Origin: Effrenium voratum
Lineage: Eukaryota > Sar > Dinophyceae > Suessiales > Symbiodiniaceae
Reading direction: 5' to 3'
Length of the DNA: 64,000 nt
NCBI GenBank assembly: GCA_963377175.1
Contig: CAUJNA010003299.1
Coordinates: 536,602 to 600,601, forward strand
Shown here: positions 38,155 to 48,561 of the stretch, piece by piece
How the letters are laid out: each line of letters opens with the position of its first letter
Position numbering within the stretch: position 1 is the stretch's first letter
Translations under genes and position numbers: made by a program
The notes under the pieces: model-generated
Told to the model about the DNA's origin: nothing
What the model saw: the letters and a program-made list of their open reading frames with translations, nothing else
The model's database searches: none

Positions 38155-38564
38155 CTCGGTGGAGGTGGAGGTGGGGGTGGAGGTGGAGGTGGGGGTGGGG
38201 GGTGGGGTGGGGTGGGGGTCTCTTGAAAGAGGAAAATATTGGCTGCGGTTCGGTTTTAGGCTGATTTATAAGCTGGAACTTGTTCACATCAGTTGCCTCT
38301 CCGCCCTTTGCTCGACCAGCGAATCATGGGAAGCCCCCAAAAAAACTATCGCAGCCCTAGACACATCAGCCCACAACAGCCCCAGTCATGACCCAGCGGC
38401 CTTTTGGAAAAACATCAGCGGGTTCCACCTTTTGCCGAGCCTGCTAGATGTTTTTCAGCGTTCCAAGGTCTCATTTGACACCCTTGGCAGGTCAAAGGCC
38501 CTGTTGGGCTAGGGGTTGGTACTTCACAAGCAAGCCCCAAGCCCCGACTCACTGGGCGTCAGGC
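38155..38564 (-). other. GC-AG intron, 410 nt
   Basis: It begins GCCTGA after GACCAT and ends CACCGAG. Its 3' end on the minus strand is a C/A-rich tract. Nothing else is seen. Confidence 0.6.
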
Positions 38565-38605
38565 ATGGTCTCTGACGGAGACTGTGGATGCAAAGTTGGT
38601 GTGAC
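38565..38605 (-). CDS. Gene 2 small repeat exon (41 nt)
   Basis: The minus strand gives two bases of a Gly codon and then HTNFASTVSVRDH. FASTVSV corresponds to the LGSSLSV core with Gly replaced by Ala. Acceptor AG|GT at 38,607-38,606; donor GC at 38,564. Entry is phase 1, matching the G at 39,266; exit is phase 0. The linkers FGHTN and RDHVQ on the two sides are both five residues, so the period is kept across both joins. Skipping this exon with a donor at 39,260 would also be in frame and in period (FGPVQ), so alternative splicing is conceivable. Confidence 0.68.
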
Positions 38606-39265
38606 CTGCATCGAGACAAGTGCCCCATACCGTCCCCCCTCTCCACGCTGCCATGGAACCCACCACAGATATTGGTCCAGTATCCCCCCCCAATGTTTGT
38701 GGCTGGAAGTTCTACACGCGACAAAATGTGTCGGATGCGACAGCAAAGGTTTGGAAGACTGCCCTCTTGGAAGGGCCTCACCACGCCTGCTTGTGGATTA
38801 CTCTAACTCCGAAACCTGAAATAAGGGATCTCCAGTCAAAGGACCTACATGTTGAGTTCGCCGTAAAAATGGGCAAATGATTGCTGGAATGATAAGCGTC
38901 CATGACCTACCCACCAAGCAGGTTGAACAACCAAGTACCCTATGCCATAGGTCTCTCCGATCACCTGCCGGATGCAACTTGTCAGGGGCCCTCCTTCTAA
39001 CCCGCACAAGTCGGGAAGCGCTTGGAACCACAAAAGTTCCACGTCGTCACGAAACCGGAGCAACAAACCAACACAACTGCCAGACAACCACCGAAACGCA
39101 GTTCAAAGCTGAAAGTCTGAAGGATAAATTCAAAGTTGGTACCCAACAAGTAAGCGACGCGAAGTGATCCGTTCACACCTTCCCATCCCAAAACCGTCTC
39201 AAAGAAGAAAAGAAAAAGCGGACTCTCCCAGCCACAGAGTGGAATGCCCGTCTTTGGCGCCGGGC
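38606..39265 (-). other. GC-AG intron, 660 nt
   Basis: It begins GCCCGG after GTTTTTG and ends GATGCAG. No feature is recognised inside. Confidence 0.55.
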
Positions 39266-39306
39266 CAAAAACAGAGAGGACACTGCCGAGGTTGACTTGG
39301 TTGTAC
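39266..39306 (-). CDS. Gene 2 small repeat exon (41 nt)
   Basis: One base completes a Val codon (GT plus G), then the minus strand reads YNQVNLGSVLSVF and the first base of Gly. NLGSVLSV is a textbook module core. Acceptor AG|GTAC at 39,308-39,307; donor GC at 39,265, with an alternative GC at 39,260. The entry phase 2 matches the exon ending at 39,695. Confidence 0.72.
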
Positions 39307-39694
39307 CTCGGAGGTGACTCACTCGGCACCGCAAAAACCTCACTCTCCGAATGAACGCTTGCAACATGTCAACCGCTATGCGATCATCCCGATGGAACCT
39401 CCAAAGCCATATGAGGGAACAGCTGGCAGCATACACTACGAGGCTTCTATACTGACAGCTGCCAATTGTTCTCTTGGCCCTGTAAGTGTTTTTGTCATCC
39501 CATTGGTTGGTCTTGACGCATCGACATGTCCAAATGCGTATGTCTCAAAATAGGAGGACCCAAGAAACTGCCTTGGCTTTCCTTTCATTTAACAAAGAAA
39601 ACAAAGAAGGTACCAATGCAAACGAATCCGGATGAAGGAACCCCCAGAGCCGGCCGGGTGCTTGGCACCAAAAAGATGTCTCTGAGGCAGGAAC
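39307..39694 (-). other. GT-AG intron, 388 nt
   Basis: It begins GTTCCTGCC and ends CACCTCCGAG on the minus strand. Removing it restores LGGTLSV-YNQVN-LGSVLSV. No other feature seen. Confidence 0.6.
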
Positions 39695-39756
39695 ACGGAG
39701 AGTGTTCCACCCAAGGTGGTGGCTGAGTAGATGGATACTCTGCCCCCCATGTTGAC
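39695..39756 (-). CDS. Gene 2 small repeat exon (62 nt)
   Basis: The minus strand reads VNMGGRVSIYSATTLGGTLS followed by two bases of Val. MGGRVSI and LGGTLSV are 12 residues apart. Acceptor AG|GTC at 39,758-39,757, donor GT at 39,694. Entry is phase 0 and matches the 36-nt exon upstream (FDT then VN before MG). The Gly-Gly version of the core (LGGTLSV, LGGSLSV) is found only in these 5' exons, while the giant array uses LGSS, LGPP and LGSP. Confidence 0.76.
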
Positions 39757-40276
39757 CTCAGATATGAGGCCGCCGTTCTCTTTGGAGTTGAATTCATCTC
39801 GAAGTGAGTACTTGGTCACAAGGGCTTCCCCAAAGACACGGTGGCTCCGTAAACAAAAAGCAAGTAGGGAACAGGGAAACGCCGTGATATACTGTACCAG
39901 AGTTTGCGATAGCTCTACTTGAAATGCCGCATGCAATCCCAACGAGGGCTCCATACACAAGACGGGATCAAGCCAATGAATAATAAATCTAACCTGCACA
40001 TGGAATTGACATAACCCGCACTTTTCGATTTATCTCCATTTTGAGTGCCCCCCATTTTGAGTTCCACGTCTGGGGAGTGCCTACCATGGCTTAGACAAGC
40101 TGAATCAGTGGCCTAGGAAGCCCTTTACTAACGACTGTCGTGCACCTGTGGTGCACCTACCCCAAAATGGTACCATTGGTGTTGACCCACAGCAAAATGC
40201 AGAAAGAACAGCTCTGGAGGTCAGGGCGTCCTCCTCGTTTCGACGGGACAGAAGGCAGGCAGGCTGAGGGCGGCAC
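39757..40276 (-). other. GT-AG intron, 520 nt, with a small dispersed element
   Basis: It begins GTGCCGCC and ends CATATCTGAG. Near its 5' end lies a roughly 45-bp segment (40,148-40,192) shared in inverted orientation with 58,591-58,650. No coding signal. Confidence 0.6.
40148..40192. mobile_element. Partial copy of the MITE-like family, copy D
   Basis: The plus strand GGTGCACCTACCCCAAAATG continuing to GTTGACCC is the near-complement of 58,598-58,650. Only this part is recognisable. It lies within an intron of gene 2. Confidence 0.55.
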
Positions 40277-40312
40277 CGTGTCAAAGACTGACAGCGACCC
40301 CCCTAATTTGAC
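40277..40312 (-). CDS. Gene 2 single-module exon, exactly 36 nt
   Basis: Twelve codons on the minus strand: VK LG GSLSV FDT. Acceptor AG|GTC (AG at 40,314-40,313) and donor GT at 40,276, both phase 0. Upstream it follows LRE, giving LREVK before LG; downstream FDT joins VN before MG. Both linkers are the required five residues. This is the cleanest example of one exon equalling one 12-residue module. Confidence 0.8.
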
Positions 40313-41003
40313 CTGCGCGGGGGAATGGGGGAGGGGGGAGGTGGTTGTATTGAAAACGGAGCCCTCGGACATCTGCCCAAATCCCCTGCGCGATTCCAGA
40401 GCATGCCGGGCATGCTCTGCCCTTTCTGTGTGTGTGTGTGTGTGTGTTATTTTTTGGCTTCCCCTTAGGTGAAAAGGGTACCGAGCCTCAAACAACAAAG
40501 CACACCCGAAGAGGGGCCTCTTTTCCCAACCTTCCACCAGGTGTGCAACACAGGCTGGCAACTTAGCATGTTGCTGAGAAACCGAGGACTTGCAAGCTGA
40601 CAAAGTCGAAGATTTAAAGCCTCTGAACCAGCACCCCCCCTCCCAACGACTCCTTTTTGGGCAGCGCTTGTTGTAAAAATCGTTCGGGGCGCTGGAACAT
40701 ATCTGAAAGTGTTGGGATAGATTCGAAAGAGCGTCCTGCAAAGCAAAAGCCTCCAAAGCTGCAAGATTCGGTTCCAACGTCCATCAACCTAAACTGGTCT
40801 CCGCTGTGGCAAATCGCCGATGCAGCCTGCATGCCTAATTACTTCTTGGCACGGGTGGACTTGCAGAATGTCTCATGTTCCCCTTTTAACTTGGCCCTCA
40901 TGTACACATATCCTCATGTTCCATACTTCTACCCCTGAAACGAAAGGTGTGTTTGGAGGAGACCGCAGATCAGGGGTGCCCGACCCGGATCACCCATGTC
41001 CGC
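40313..41003 (-). other. GC-AG intron, 691 nt
   Basis: It begins GCGGACATGG after AGAGAG and ends CGCGCAG. It includes a plus-strand TG dinucleotide run at about 40,429-40,448. No coding signal. Confidence 0.6.
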
Positions 41004-41039
41004 CTCTCTCAGGACCGAGAGGGTGGTGTTGAAGAAGGT
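41004..41039 (-). CDS. Gene 2 single-module exon, exactly 36 nt
   Basis: Twelve codons on the minus strand: TF FN TTLSV LRE. FN replaces the LG core and TTLSV follows as usual. Acceptor AG|ACC at 41,041-41,040; donor GC at 41,003, phase 0 on both sides. LRE plus VK of the next exon makes the five-residue linker. The upstream partner is probably the exon at 42.0 kb, which can exit in phase 0. Confidence 0.72.
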
Positions 41040-42006
41040 CTCGTCATCTGGTGTGAACCTTGCAAGCAAGAACCGGGTTCAAGCTACAAAACCGCCATCC
41101 GGTCTTCCTGTTCGTTGGCGATGCCGGGGGGCTACATACTTACACGCAGACACATCTCTTTTAACGATGTCTTCATGTCTGAAAAGTCGCCCACCACCCA
41201 AAAGAATGCCAACCCAAACTCACGTGCCCAAACGATGTCCCCTATCAACTGGGCCTACAGAAAGGCTCCGAGCAGGGGTTCTCGGTGCTGGCCAAAGCCA
41301 AGATCCCGAAATCTTGGTAGTTGCCAAAGGGCAGCCAGGAAAAAAGCGCTAACCTCGTTCGCCAAAGGCAGGCCTCGTGGTTAGTGCCGAGCCCAAGGAA
41401 ACGGCCATTTTGCGGTACCAACCGTGAGATGCATACCCGATTTGATTTAGTCCCGATTGCTGGGACGCGCGCCGAACATGTCGGGTGAAATACACACGGG
41501 TCAAAACAGAACGGGACGTCAACATGTGTTTGGGCCCGTTAAACAGACAATTCACAGCAGCGCCCAAAACCAACATGGTCATACAAGCCTATCCAGGCCT
41601 TACCAATCCCCATTATGTCAAGTAGTAGAACTCGCTACTAAGGTGGCCGTATGGGTCTTGGCCGCACATGGCGCCGGACAGCTTGGGGGGCAAACAGTTG
41701 GACACATCGCTGGCAAAGTTCTTCCTACCGCCGCAAGTCTCAGGACCTCAATCATGAGCCCCAGCGGAAACGCACTTTTGAGTTTGACCCATCTCACTTC
41801 CTGAGTGGATTGGCCAAGAAAAGGTCCAAACGTTTTGAAATTAATTACCACTGAAATGGTCCAAACCCAAAAGTGTTTCAAGTCCAGGAACTCAAGGAGT
41901 GAGACAATTAGCTAAAGCCACGTTCTTAGAGTAGGTAAAATCCAAAAGACACCAAAAACGTCACAGCCCGCGCCCCAAATCATTTTCCTGGGGCGCCCGG
42001 CGCGAC
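41040..42006 (-). other. Probable GT-AG intron, 967 nt
   Basis: From a GT donor at 42,006 to GACGAG at 41,040. Near 41.71-41.75 kb the minus strand has an AG|GTC followed by twelve codons and a GC donor (VLRLAAVGRTLP), but it lacks the LG core, so I do not call it an exon. Confidence 0.45.
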
Positions 42007-42057
42007 TTTTCCGCCCGAGGGCGTTTGCAGAACCAGGGCGTTGCCCCCGTAGAGGTC
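42007..42057 (-). CDS. Gene 2 candidate exon at the start of the module series
   Basis: The minus strand reads DLYGGNALVLQTPSGGK (17 codons), with acceptor AG|GAC at 42,059-42,058 and a GT donor at 42,006 after AAA. YGGNALV matches the module core. The phases fit both neighbours (0 in, 0 out). The linker to FN of the next exon is ten residues rather than five, so this part is irregular or the 3' border is wrong. Confidence 0.5.
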
Positions 42058-43412
42058 CTAGGGTCCACTCTGGATCCGGGCGATTGCTTGATCCGGGCAC
42101 TTGAGCAGAGCCCCCAAAACTCGTTGACTCTCCTGGTTCTACCAACATGGTAAAGGTTTCATGGTTCTGCCAACATGGTGCTACCAACATGGTGCTACCA
42201 ACATCAAAACATCATGGTGATGAAACCTGGTAGGCCGTCAAACAACCATGGCAAGGGTTCCAACCTGCCCTGATGCAGGTTGAAGGCCAAGCAGGGGGCA
42301 TCGCCGGGGAAGCCTGAAGCGGGGTCCTTGACGATGATGTCCCATAGTCTCACACCTGACCTCGGTCCGCAAGCCGCATGTATCCACATCCGTCACGGCC
42401 CCCATGGGCCTCGAAGCGGCTTTCTTCCGCTAAAAGCAACCACCACTTGCGGCTCAAAACAGCTGGAGCCCTTGCTTCTCTTTCTCCCGACTGCTTTTTG
42501 GCATGAAGCGGCTAAAGGGTGAAGTTCGGCCCTTCCAGTGGTGCTTCCGTGCCATTCAGTACACCTGGGCGAAAGTAGACGCTGCCATTCCCTTTACGTC
42601 GGTTCATCAACGGGGGATGTTGAATTTTGGAGGAGATGCCTGGTCGGAAAACCCCACAGACCGATGAACACACAAACACAAACGCGCATACTCACGCACT
42701 GCCCCCCCCCCCCCCACAAAACACCGTTTTACTCTGGGGCTGGTTTTCCCCAGCCGATCCATTTACCTCTCCAACAAGCCAGAGAACGATCCTTGCAACA
42801 AGGAAAGAATCCCGAAAAGCGGATCAGTACCTCCTCGCCATCTCCGAGCCCCCGGCGACCTCAACGTGATTCTCGGGGCCTCGAAAGAAAAGGCGATCCA
42901 TGGAAGGAGGAAAAGAGGAAGAACAGAGCGCCCCCTGCGGCGGACAAAACCCCTGTCGCATCTGTTGATTTCTGCTTTTGGCTCGTTGGGCTTCATCCAA
43001 CCGAAAAAGAAAAAACAAACTACTAACTGGTGTGAAATGGATCTTTGTCCATTCACAGCCTGGCTTGTTGTTGCAATCAGGGCATATGAGCGGCCATATA
43101 GTTGCTGAATGTTTGCCTCCTATGCTGATGGCTTAATGTGATCTTCAAGCATCCCACGACACAACGCGGACCATGAACATGAAGTGGGATCACTCTTCTC
43201 CCTGCCAAAAACATGAAAAACATGTTTTCTTTGGGGCAAACATTTGAGACACGGTCAAACTATACTGTTCCTGTAGTGGACATTGTGCGGCTGCTTTGGT
43301 TTTCTTTGGGGAAGTTGAGTGAGCCTCCAAATCGTGGAGTGAATGTTCTGACCGAACCTATTCCCTAAAGGTACATGGACGGTGGTTCTGGCGGCTTTTC
43401 TTGACCCGAAAC
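42058..43412 (-). other. Probable intron, 1,355 nt
   Basis: From a GT donor at 43,412 to AG at 42,058. A minus-strand stretch near 42.31-42.36 kb (VRLWDIIVKDP) resembles a module and could be a further exon, but no phase-compatible borders were found. The rest shows a plus-strand C run at about 42,702-42,714 and nothing else. Confidence 0.4.
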
Positions 43413-43439
43413 GTCATTTGTCAGGGCGAGGTCGCCAAA
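43413..43439 (-). CDS. Gene 2 candidate small exon (27 nt)
   Basis: The minus strand reads FGDLALTND, with acceptor AG|TTT at 43,441-43,440 and a GT donor at 43,412. FG DLALT continues the period begun by the preceding exon (LG PLDLD PSYNQ, then FG). The acceptor lacks the usual following G, and the next linker is one residue short, so confidence is moderate. Confidence 0.45.
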
Positions 43440-43558
43440 CTCGAACCCGCAAACGGCTCCCCGGTTGCTCGCTGAAGGGGAATTTTCCGGAGCTTCCTTG
43501 GAGTGCAACCCTCTCTCCGCCCCACGGAAATTCCAATTTTGCAACTCACGAGCTGGAC

Positions 43559-43576
43559 GCGCGCGCGCGCGCGCGC
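43559..43576. repeat. (GC)n dinucleotide run
   Basis: Uninterrupted alternating G and C on both strands, in the short intron just after the GC donor at 43,580. Such runs can form Z-DNA; here it is simply a simple repeat. Confidence 0.85.
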
Positions 43577-43580
43577 CCGC

Positions 43581-43630
43581 CTGATTGTAGGAGGGGTCCA
43601 AGTCCAAGGGACCCAGCAGGGTGATGTCTC
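43581..43630 (-). CDS. Gene 2 candidate exon (50 nt)
   Basis: After two bases of a split Gly the minus strand reads DITLLGPLDLDPSYNQ. LLGPLDLD is a module-like core. Acceptor AG|GA at 43,632-43,631; donor GC at 43,580, immediately followed by a GC dinucleotide run. Entry phase 1 matches the G at 49,877 (GLGI-G-DITLLG), about 6.2 kb upstream across the satellite-bearing intron. That long join is an inference from phase only. Confidence 0.5.
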
Positions 43631-43671
43631 CTGCGAAGCCGGGGGATGAAAACCTGGCCATGGTCAGTGGT

Positions 43672-45980
43672 CAAGGTTACCCCAGTGGGTTGAAGGGAAA
43701 ATGCTACCCCAGTGGGTTGAAGGGAAAATGCTACCCCAGTGGGTTGAAGGGAAAAAGCTACCCCAGTGGGTTGAAGGGAAAATGCTACCCCAGTGGGTTG
43801 AAGGGAAAAAGCTACCCCAGTGGGTTGAAGGGAAAAAGTTACCCCAGTGGGTTGAAGGGAAAAAGTTACCCCAGTGGGTTGAAGGGAAAAAGTTACCCCA
43901 NNNNNNNNNNNNNNNNNNNNNNNNNNNNNNNNNNNNNNNNNNNNNNNNNNNNNNNNNNNNNNNNNNNNNNNNNNNNNNNNNNNNNNNNNNNNNNNNNNNN
44001 CCCAGTGGGTTGAAGGGAAAAAGTTACCCCAGTGGGTTGAAGGGAAAAAGCTACCCCAGTGGGTTGAAGGGAAAAAGTTACCCCAGTGGTGGGTTGAAGG
44101 GAAAAAGTTACCCCAGGGGTGGGTTGAAGGGAAAAAGTTACCCCAGTGGGTTGAAGGGAAAAAGTTACCCCAGGGGGTTGAAGGGAAAAAGTTACCCCAG
44201 GGGGTTGAAGGGAAAAAGCTACCCCAGTGGGTTGAAGGGAAAAAGTTACCCCAGTGGGTTGAAGGGAAAAAGTTACCCCAGGGGGTTGAAGGGAAAAAGT
44301 TACCCCAAAGAGTTGAAGGGAAAAAGTTACCCCAGTGGGTTGAAGGGAAAACGTTACCCCAGTGGGTTGAAGGGAAAAAGTTACCCCAGTGGGTTGAAGG
44401 GAAAAAGTTACCCCAGTGGGTTGAAGGGAAAAAGTTACCCCAGTGGGTTGAAGGGAAAAAGTTACCCCAGTGGGTTGAAGGGAAAAAGTTACCCCAGTGG
44501 GTTGAAGGGAAAAAGTTACCCCAGTGGGTTGAAGGGAAAAAGTTACCCCAGTGGGTTGAAGGGAAAAAGTTACCCCAGTGGGTTGAAGGGAAAAAGTTAC
44601 CCCAGTGGGTTGAAGGGAAAAAGTTACCCCAGTGGGTTGAAGGGAAAAAGTTACCCCAGTGGGTTGAAGGGAAAAAGCTACCCCAGTGGGTTGAAGGGAA
44701 AAAGTTACCCCAGTGGGTTGAAGGGAAAAAATTACCCCAGTGGGTTGAAGGGAAAAAGCTACCCCAGTGGGTTGAAGGGAAAAAGTTACCCCAGGGGGTT
44801 GAAGGGAAAAAGTTACCCCAGTGGGTTGAAGGGAAAAAGTTACCCCAGTGGTGGGTTGAAGGGAAAAAGCTACCCCAGTGGGTTGAAGGGAAAAAGTTAC
44901 CCCAGTGGGTTGAAGGGAAAAAGTTACCCCAGTGGGTTGAAGGGAAAAAGTTACCCCAGGGGGTTGAAGGGAAAAAGTTACCCCAGTGGGTTGAAGGGAA
45001 AAAGTTACCCCAGGTGGGTTGAAGGGAAAAAGTTACCCCAGTGGGTTGAAGGGAAAAAGTTACCCCAGTGGGTTGAAGGGAAAAAGTTACCCCAGTGGGT
45101 TGAAGGGAAAAAGTTACCCCAGTGGGTTGAAGGGAAAAGTTACCCCAGTGGGTTGAAGGGAAAAAGTTACCCCAGTGGGTTGAAGGGAAAAAGCTACCCC
45201 AGTGGGTTGAAGGGAAAAAGTTACCCCAGTGGGTTGAAGGGAAAAAATTACCCCAGTGGGTTGAAGGGAAAAAGCTACCCCAGGGGAAAAAGTTACCCCA
45301 GTGGGTTGAAGGGAAAAAGTTACCCCAGTGGTGGGTTGAAGGGAAAGGATTACCCCAGTGGGTTGAAGGGAAAAGTTACCCCAGGGGTGGGTTGAAGGGA
45401 AAAAGCTACCCCAGTGGGTTGAAGGGAAAAAGTTACCCCAGTGGTGGGTTGAAGGGAAAAAGCTACCCCAGTGGGTTGAAGGGAAAAAGTTACCCCAGTG
45501 GGTTGAAGGGAAAAAGTTACCCCAGGGGTGGGTTGAAGGGAAAAAGCTACCCCAGTGGGTTGAAGGGAAAAAGTTACCCCAGTGGGTTGAAGGGAAAAAG
45601 TTACCCCAGTGGGTTGAAGGGAAAAAGCTACCCCAGTGGGTTGAAGGGAAAAAGTTACCCCAGGTTGAAAAAGCTACCCCAGTGGGTTGGGTTGAAGGGA
45701 AAAAGTTACCCCAGGGGTGGGTTGAAGGGAAAAAGTTACCCCAGTGGGTTGAAGGGAAAAAGTTACCCCAGGGGGTTGAAGGGAAAAAGTTACCCCAGTG
45801 GTGGGTTGAAGGGAAAAGTTACCCCAGTGGGTTGAAGGGAAAAAGTTACCCCAGTGGTGGGTTGGGAAAATGCTACCCCAGTGGGGTGAAGGGAAAAAGT
45901 TACCCCAGTGGTGGGTTGGGAAAATGCTACCCGAGTGGGTTGAAGGGAAAAAGTTACCCCAGTGGTGGGTTGAAGGGAAA
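43672..45980. repeat. 27-bp satellite, about 80 visible copies plus a gap
   Basis: The tandem unit on the plus strand is GTTACCCCAGTGGGTT followed by GAAGGGAAAAA (27 bp). Variants include GCTACCCC, a 3-bp insertion (GTGGTGGG), loss of A (GGGAAAA) and GGGGGTTG. Because 27 is divisible by three the array is open in several frames on both strands, which explains long SGLKGKSYP-type open frames; I do not regard these as a gene. The array lies in the long intron inferred between 49.9 and 43.6 kb of gene 2. Degenerate units cluster at the right end. Confidence 0.95.
43901..44000. other. Assembly gap of 100 N
   Basis: Exactly 100 N inside the 27-bp satellite. The flanks are near-identical units, so the true copy number is unknown and the array is probably collapsed. 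Confidence 0.99.
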
Positions 45981-46217
45981 CAACCGATTCCATTGTCTGA
46001 CTTTGAGAGCGGAAACCGTCAAGGTAATGAGCCCAGTTATATTCCGAGGGGAACTTTGAAGAAACATTTGCGGTAAGTGGTTCTTCATGGCAACCCGAAG
46101 GGACTCACAACTATGGCTTTGGCTTTCTTTTAGCTTTGGTGGGAACCAACCACTACCCCTGCCACCTTTCAACTTCCACAGTGCAACTGCGACAAAGATA
46201 CCTCCCAAAAACCCAAA

Positions 46218-46312
46218 AAATCGTACCCAAAATGGCTTGCCCTGGTAAATGGAAACATGGACTAAAAGCTGCGGTCTCCTGGTGATGTAACTTTGACCCA
46301 TACCCATATGAA
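46218..46312. mobile_element. MITE-like dispersed element, copy C
   Basis: The plus strand shares the core CCCTGGTAAATGGAAACA, GCGGTC and CCTGGTG with 58,318-58,380. It ends in TTTGACCCATACCCATATG, the reverse complement of the left end of that other copy (CATATG, TGGGT, GGGTCAAA). Its own left end is not clear. No coding capacity. Confidence 0.6.
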
Positions 46313-47521
46313 ACCATCCAAAGGCGAAGACCACAACTCGGACTCCAAAGCCGAAATTTGGACGTGTCAGGAGCGAGGTCAAGGCAACGAGCTGCCAGTA
46401 TGCAGGGTCTCTACAGTTGCAGAAATCCAAACATCGAGTCACTGAAACGTATTGAGGTTGGCTTCAAATAGAGGCACCCCCCTTTCGTGGTTCAAAAGTT
46501 GCAGGAACCCTAAGCCACACCTAGGTTACCTGGTGCCCACAAAAACATACACGCCACCAAAATACCCTCGCTTGTGGAATTGCAGGGACGTACCGACACT
46601 TTCACTTCAGTGCTGAAATCGCCAGGTCAGTGAGTTCATGGGCGAAGCACAGGGACCTGTATACGTAAGGGAAATGATACCGGCAGAGGCTCCCCAGTTT
46701 CGAATACTTCAGAGACATGTGCAAGGTGTTTGGAGCCTGCGCCCGTTTGCCCGGGTCATTTATCAAGAATTTCCCTTCCGGTGCTGACTGCCTGATGATG
46801 TGATTGTGAGCGGGTGAAGTGAGGGGGTAGCCCTTCGTAGGTCAGCAAGAAGCCTGGTTCTTTGTGAAGCCTCCACTAAAACTGGCTGCATATCACAAAC
46901 GGCAAAGTTTATGTGCCGCAGGCCAGCAAAGGGCAAAGCTCTGAAACCCTGCCACCGCATCTTCCCGCGTCCTTCTTTGGATACTAGCACCCATGGGGCC
47001 ACTGGAGGAAGGGTGCTGACAGCAGCCTCGGGCGCTGACTTTCTGCGGCTCGTCGGAAGCCCGGGTTCCGGTGTATACATGTGTATTGTTTATACATAAA
47101 TATACGTATTGATATGCATCCTTTCCTTCGCGCAAAAGGACGTCTCGTTGTTGATTACGGACTTTGCCAAACACAAAGCAAAAAATACGCGTCAATAACC
47201 CAAAATGAACTGGATCTTCCTTCTGAACCTAAAATCCCAGCAGGAACCAGCTGTTTTCCTATTGTCCAACGGCGAGTTCTCTTGGTTGCAGACTATACTG
47301 GTATATCTGGGCATATTACTATGACCCCAAAACGCAATACAAGGTGAACCCCACGTAAAGGACCTGCCTGGGGCAAAATTGCATGTTTTGCTTCGGATCG
47401 AAGCAGCGGGAATTGGTGTCCTGCCAGAACCACTGCGGATTGTTGAGATCGAGCCTCCAGGGTCGTTGAGAACGTCCCGCTTCCACATGGATCCACTTGG
47501 AACACGGAAGCACTGGGAGGT

Positions 47522-47835
47522 GTCTGCGCGTGTGTCTGTGTGTTTTGCGTGGTTTGTGTGTTTTGTGTGTTTTGTGTGTTGTGTGTGTTTTGTGTGTTTT
47601 GTGTGTTTTGTGTGTTTTGTGTGTTTTGTGTGTTTTGTGTGTTTTGTGTGTTTTTATTTTTTGTGTGTTTTGTGTGTTTTGTGTGGTTTGTGTGTTTTGC
47701 GTGTTTTGCGGGTTTTGCGTGTTTTGTGTGTTTTGTGTGTTTTGTGTGTTTTGTGTGTTTTGCGTGTTGTGTGTGTGTGTGTTTTGCGTGTTTTATGTGT
47801 GTTTGCAGGTGTGTTTTGTGTTGTGTGTGTGTGCC
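47522..47835. repeat. TGTGTTTTG 9-bp array
   Basis: About 30 imperfect copies of TGTGTTTTG on the plus strand, with TGCG and TGTGG variants and a T-rich interruption near 47,655. Open frames rich in Val-Cys-Phe come from this simple repeat only. Confidence 0.9.
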
Positions 47836-48429
47836 TGTTTGCCTACTTGTTTGCTTTCTTGCTCCTTTTGCTCGCGCCCGCGCGTTGGCTTGTGTTTCTC
47901 TGGGCGCCCGCACGAGGAGCCAGCTCCACAGGCGCATCTATCATCTGCCTTGCATGGCGTTTTGCGCAATCCGCGTCGATGGACCAGGAACAAGACGAGG
48001 GCCTTTTGAAAGCACCGGGGGTCGTACCACCCAAACCCCTTCCCTTAATCCTGGGTCCAAGGAAACCTTTTGGGTTCATCCCCAACCCCTTCCCTTAAGC
48101 CCGGGTCCAAGGAAACCTTTGGGTTTGTTTGGTTTCTGAAAGCGGTTGAAATGGATCTTGGAAGGTACGTTTGGCACCTGGGGAAGGGCATGGTTTGGCT
48201 ATGGCACCTATTGCTTGGTCGGTGTCCAAGAGAAAAACTGGAGGGACCAAATCCATGTTCCACCCTTGCGCTGTGGAGCACCTCCCCTGGCTGGAAAAAA
48301 GGGACCCCAGCCAACAAATATATTTGTTTGCCTGGTTAGTCGAAAACATTCAGGGAACCCCAAAAAAGCCAAAAAAACAAAGGAACTAATTTTGGGGAAG
48401 TACTCTTGAAGGTTCCATGTGATTCGCCC

Positions 48430-48561
48430 CTCTTGGAAATATCGCGGCGCTGGCCCTGCTGGGCCCCCGGCTGCCCGCGGGCGGCGAAATCCCCGCACCC
48501 TCGTTAGTGCCCGGTCCGCGCCGGGTCTCCGAGCCGCGGCGGGGGCGATGCTGTTTTCTCC
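48430..48561 (-). CDS. Doubtful GC-rich exon
   Basis: A sharp GC-rich island. After an AG at 48,563-48,562 the minus strand reads GENSIAPAAARRPGADRALT and continues Ala/Arg/Pro-rich. There is no recognised domain and no phase link to neighbours. It may be an exon of gene 2 or merely GC-rich DNA. Confidence 0.25.

Noticed and set aside
43621..46059. Long open frames rich in SGLKGKSYP or QPTGVTF
   Set aside because: Produced by the 27-bp satellite, whose period is a multiple of three; open in several frames on both strands and crossing an N gap.
47379..48139. Cys/Val/Phe-rich plus-strand frames and the His/Thr/Lys minus-strand frame
   Set aside because: Translation of the TGTGTTTTG simple repeat and its flanks in all frames.
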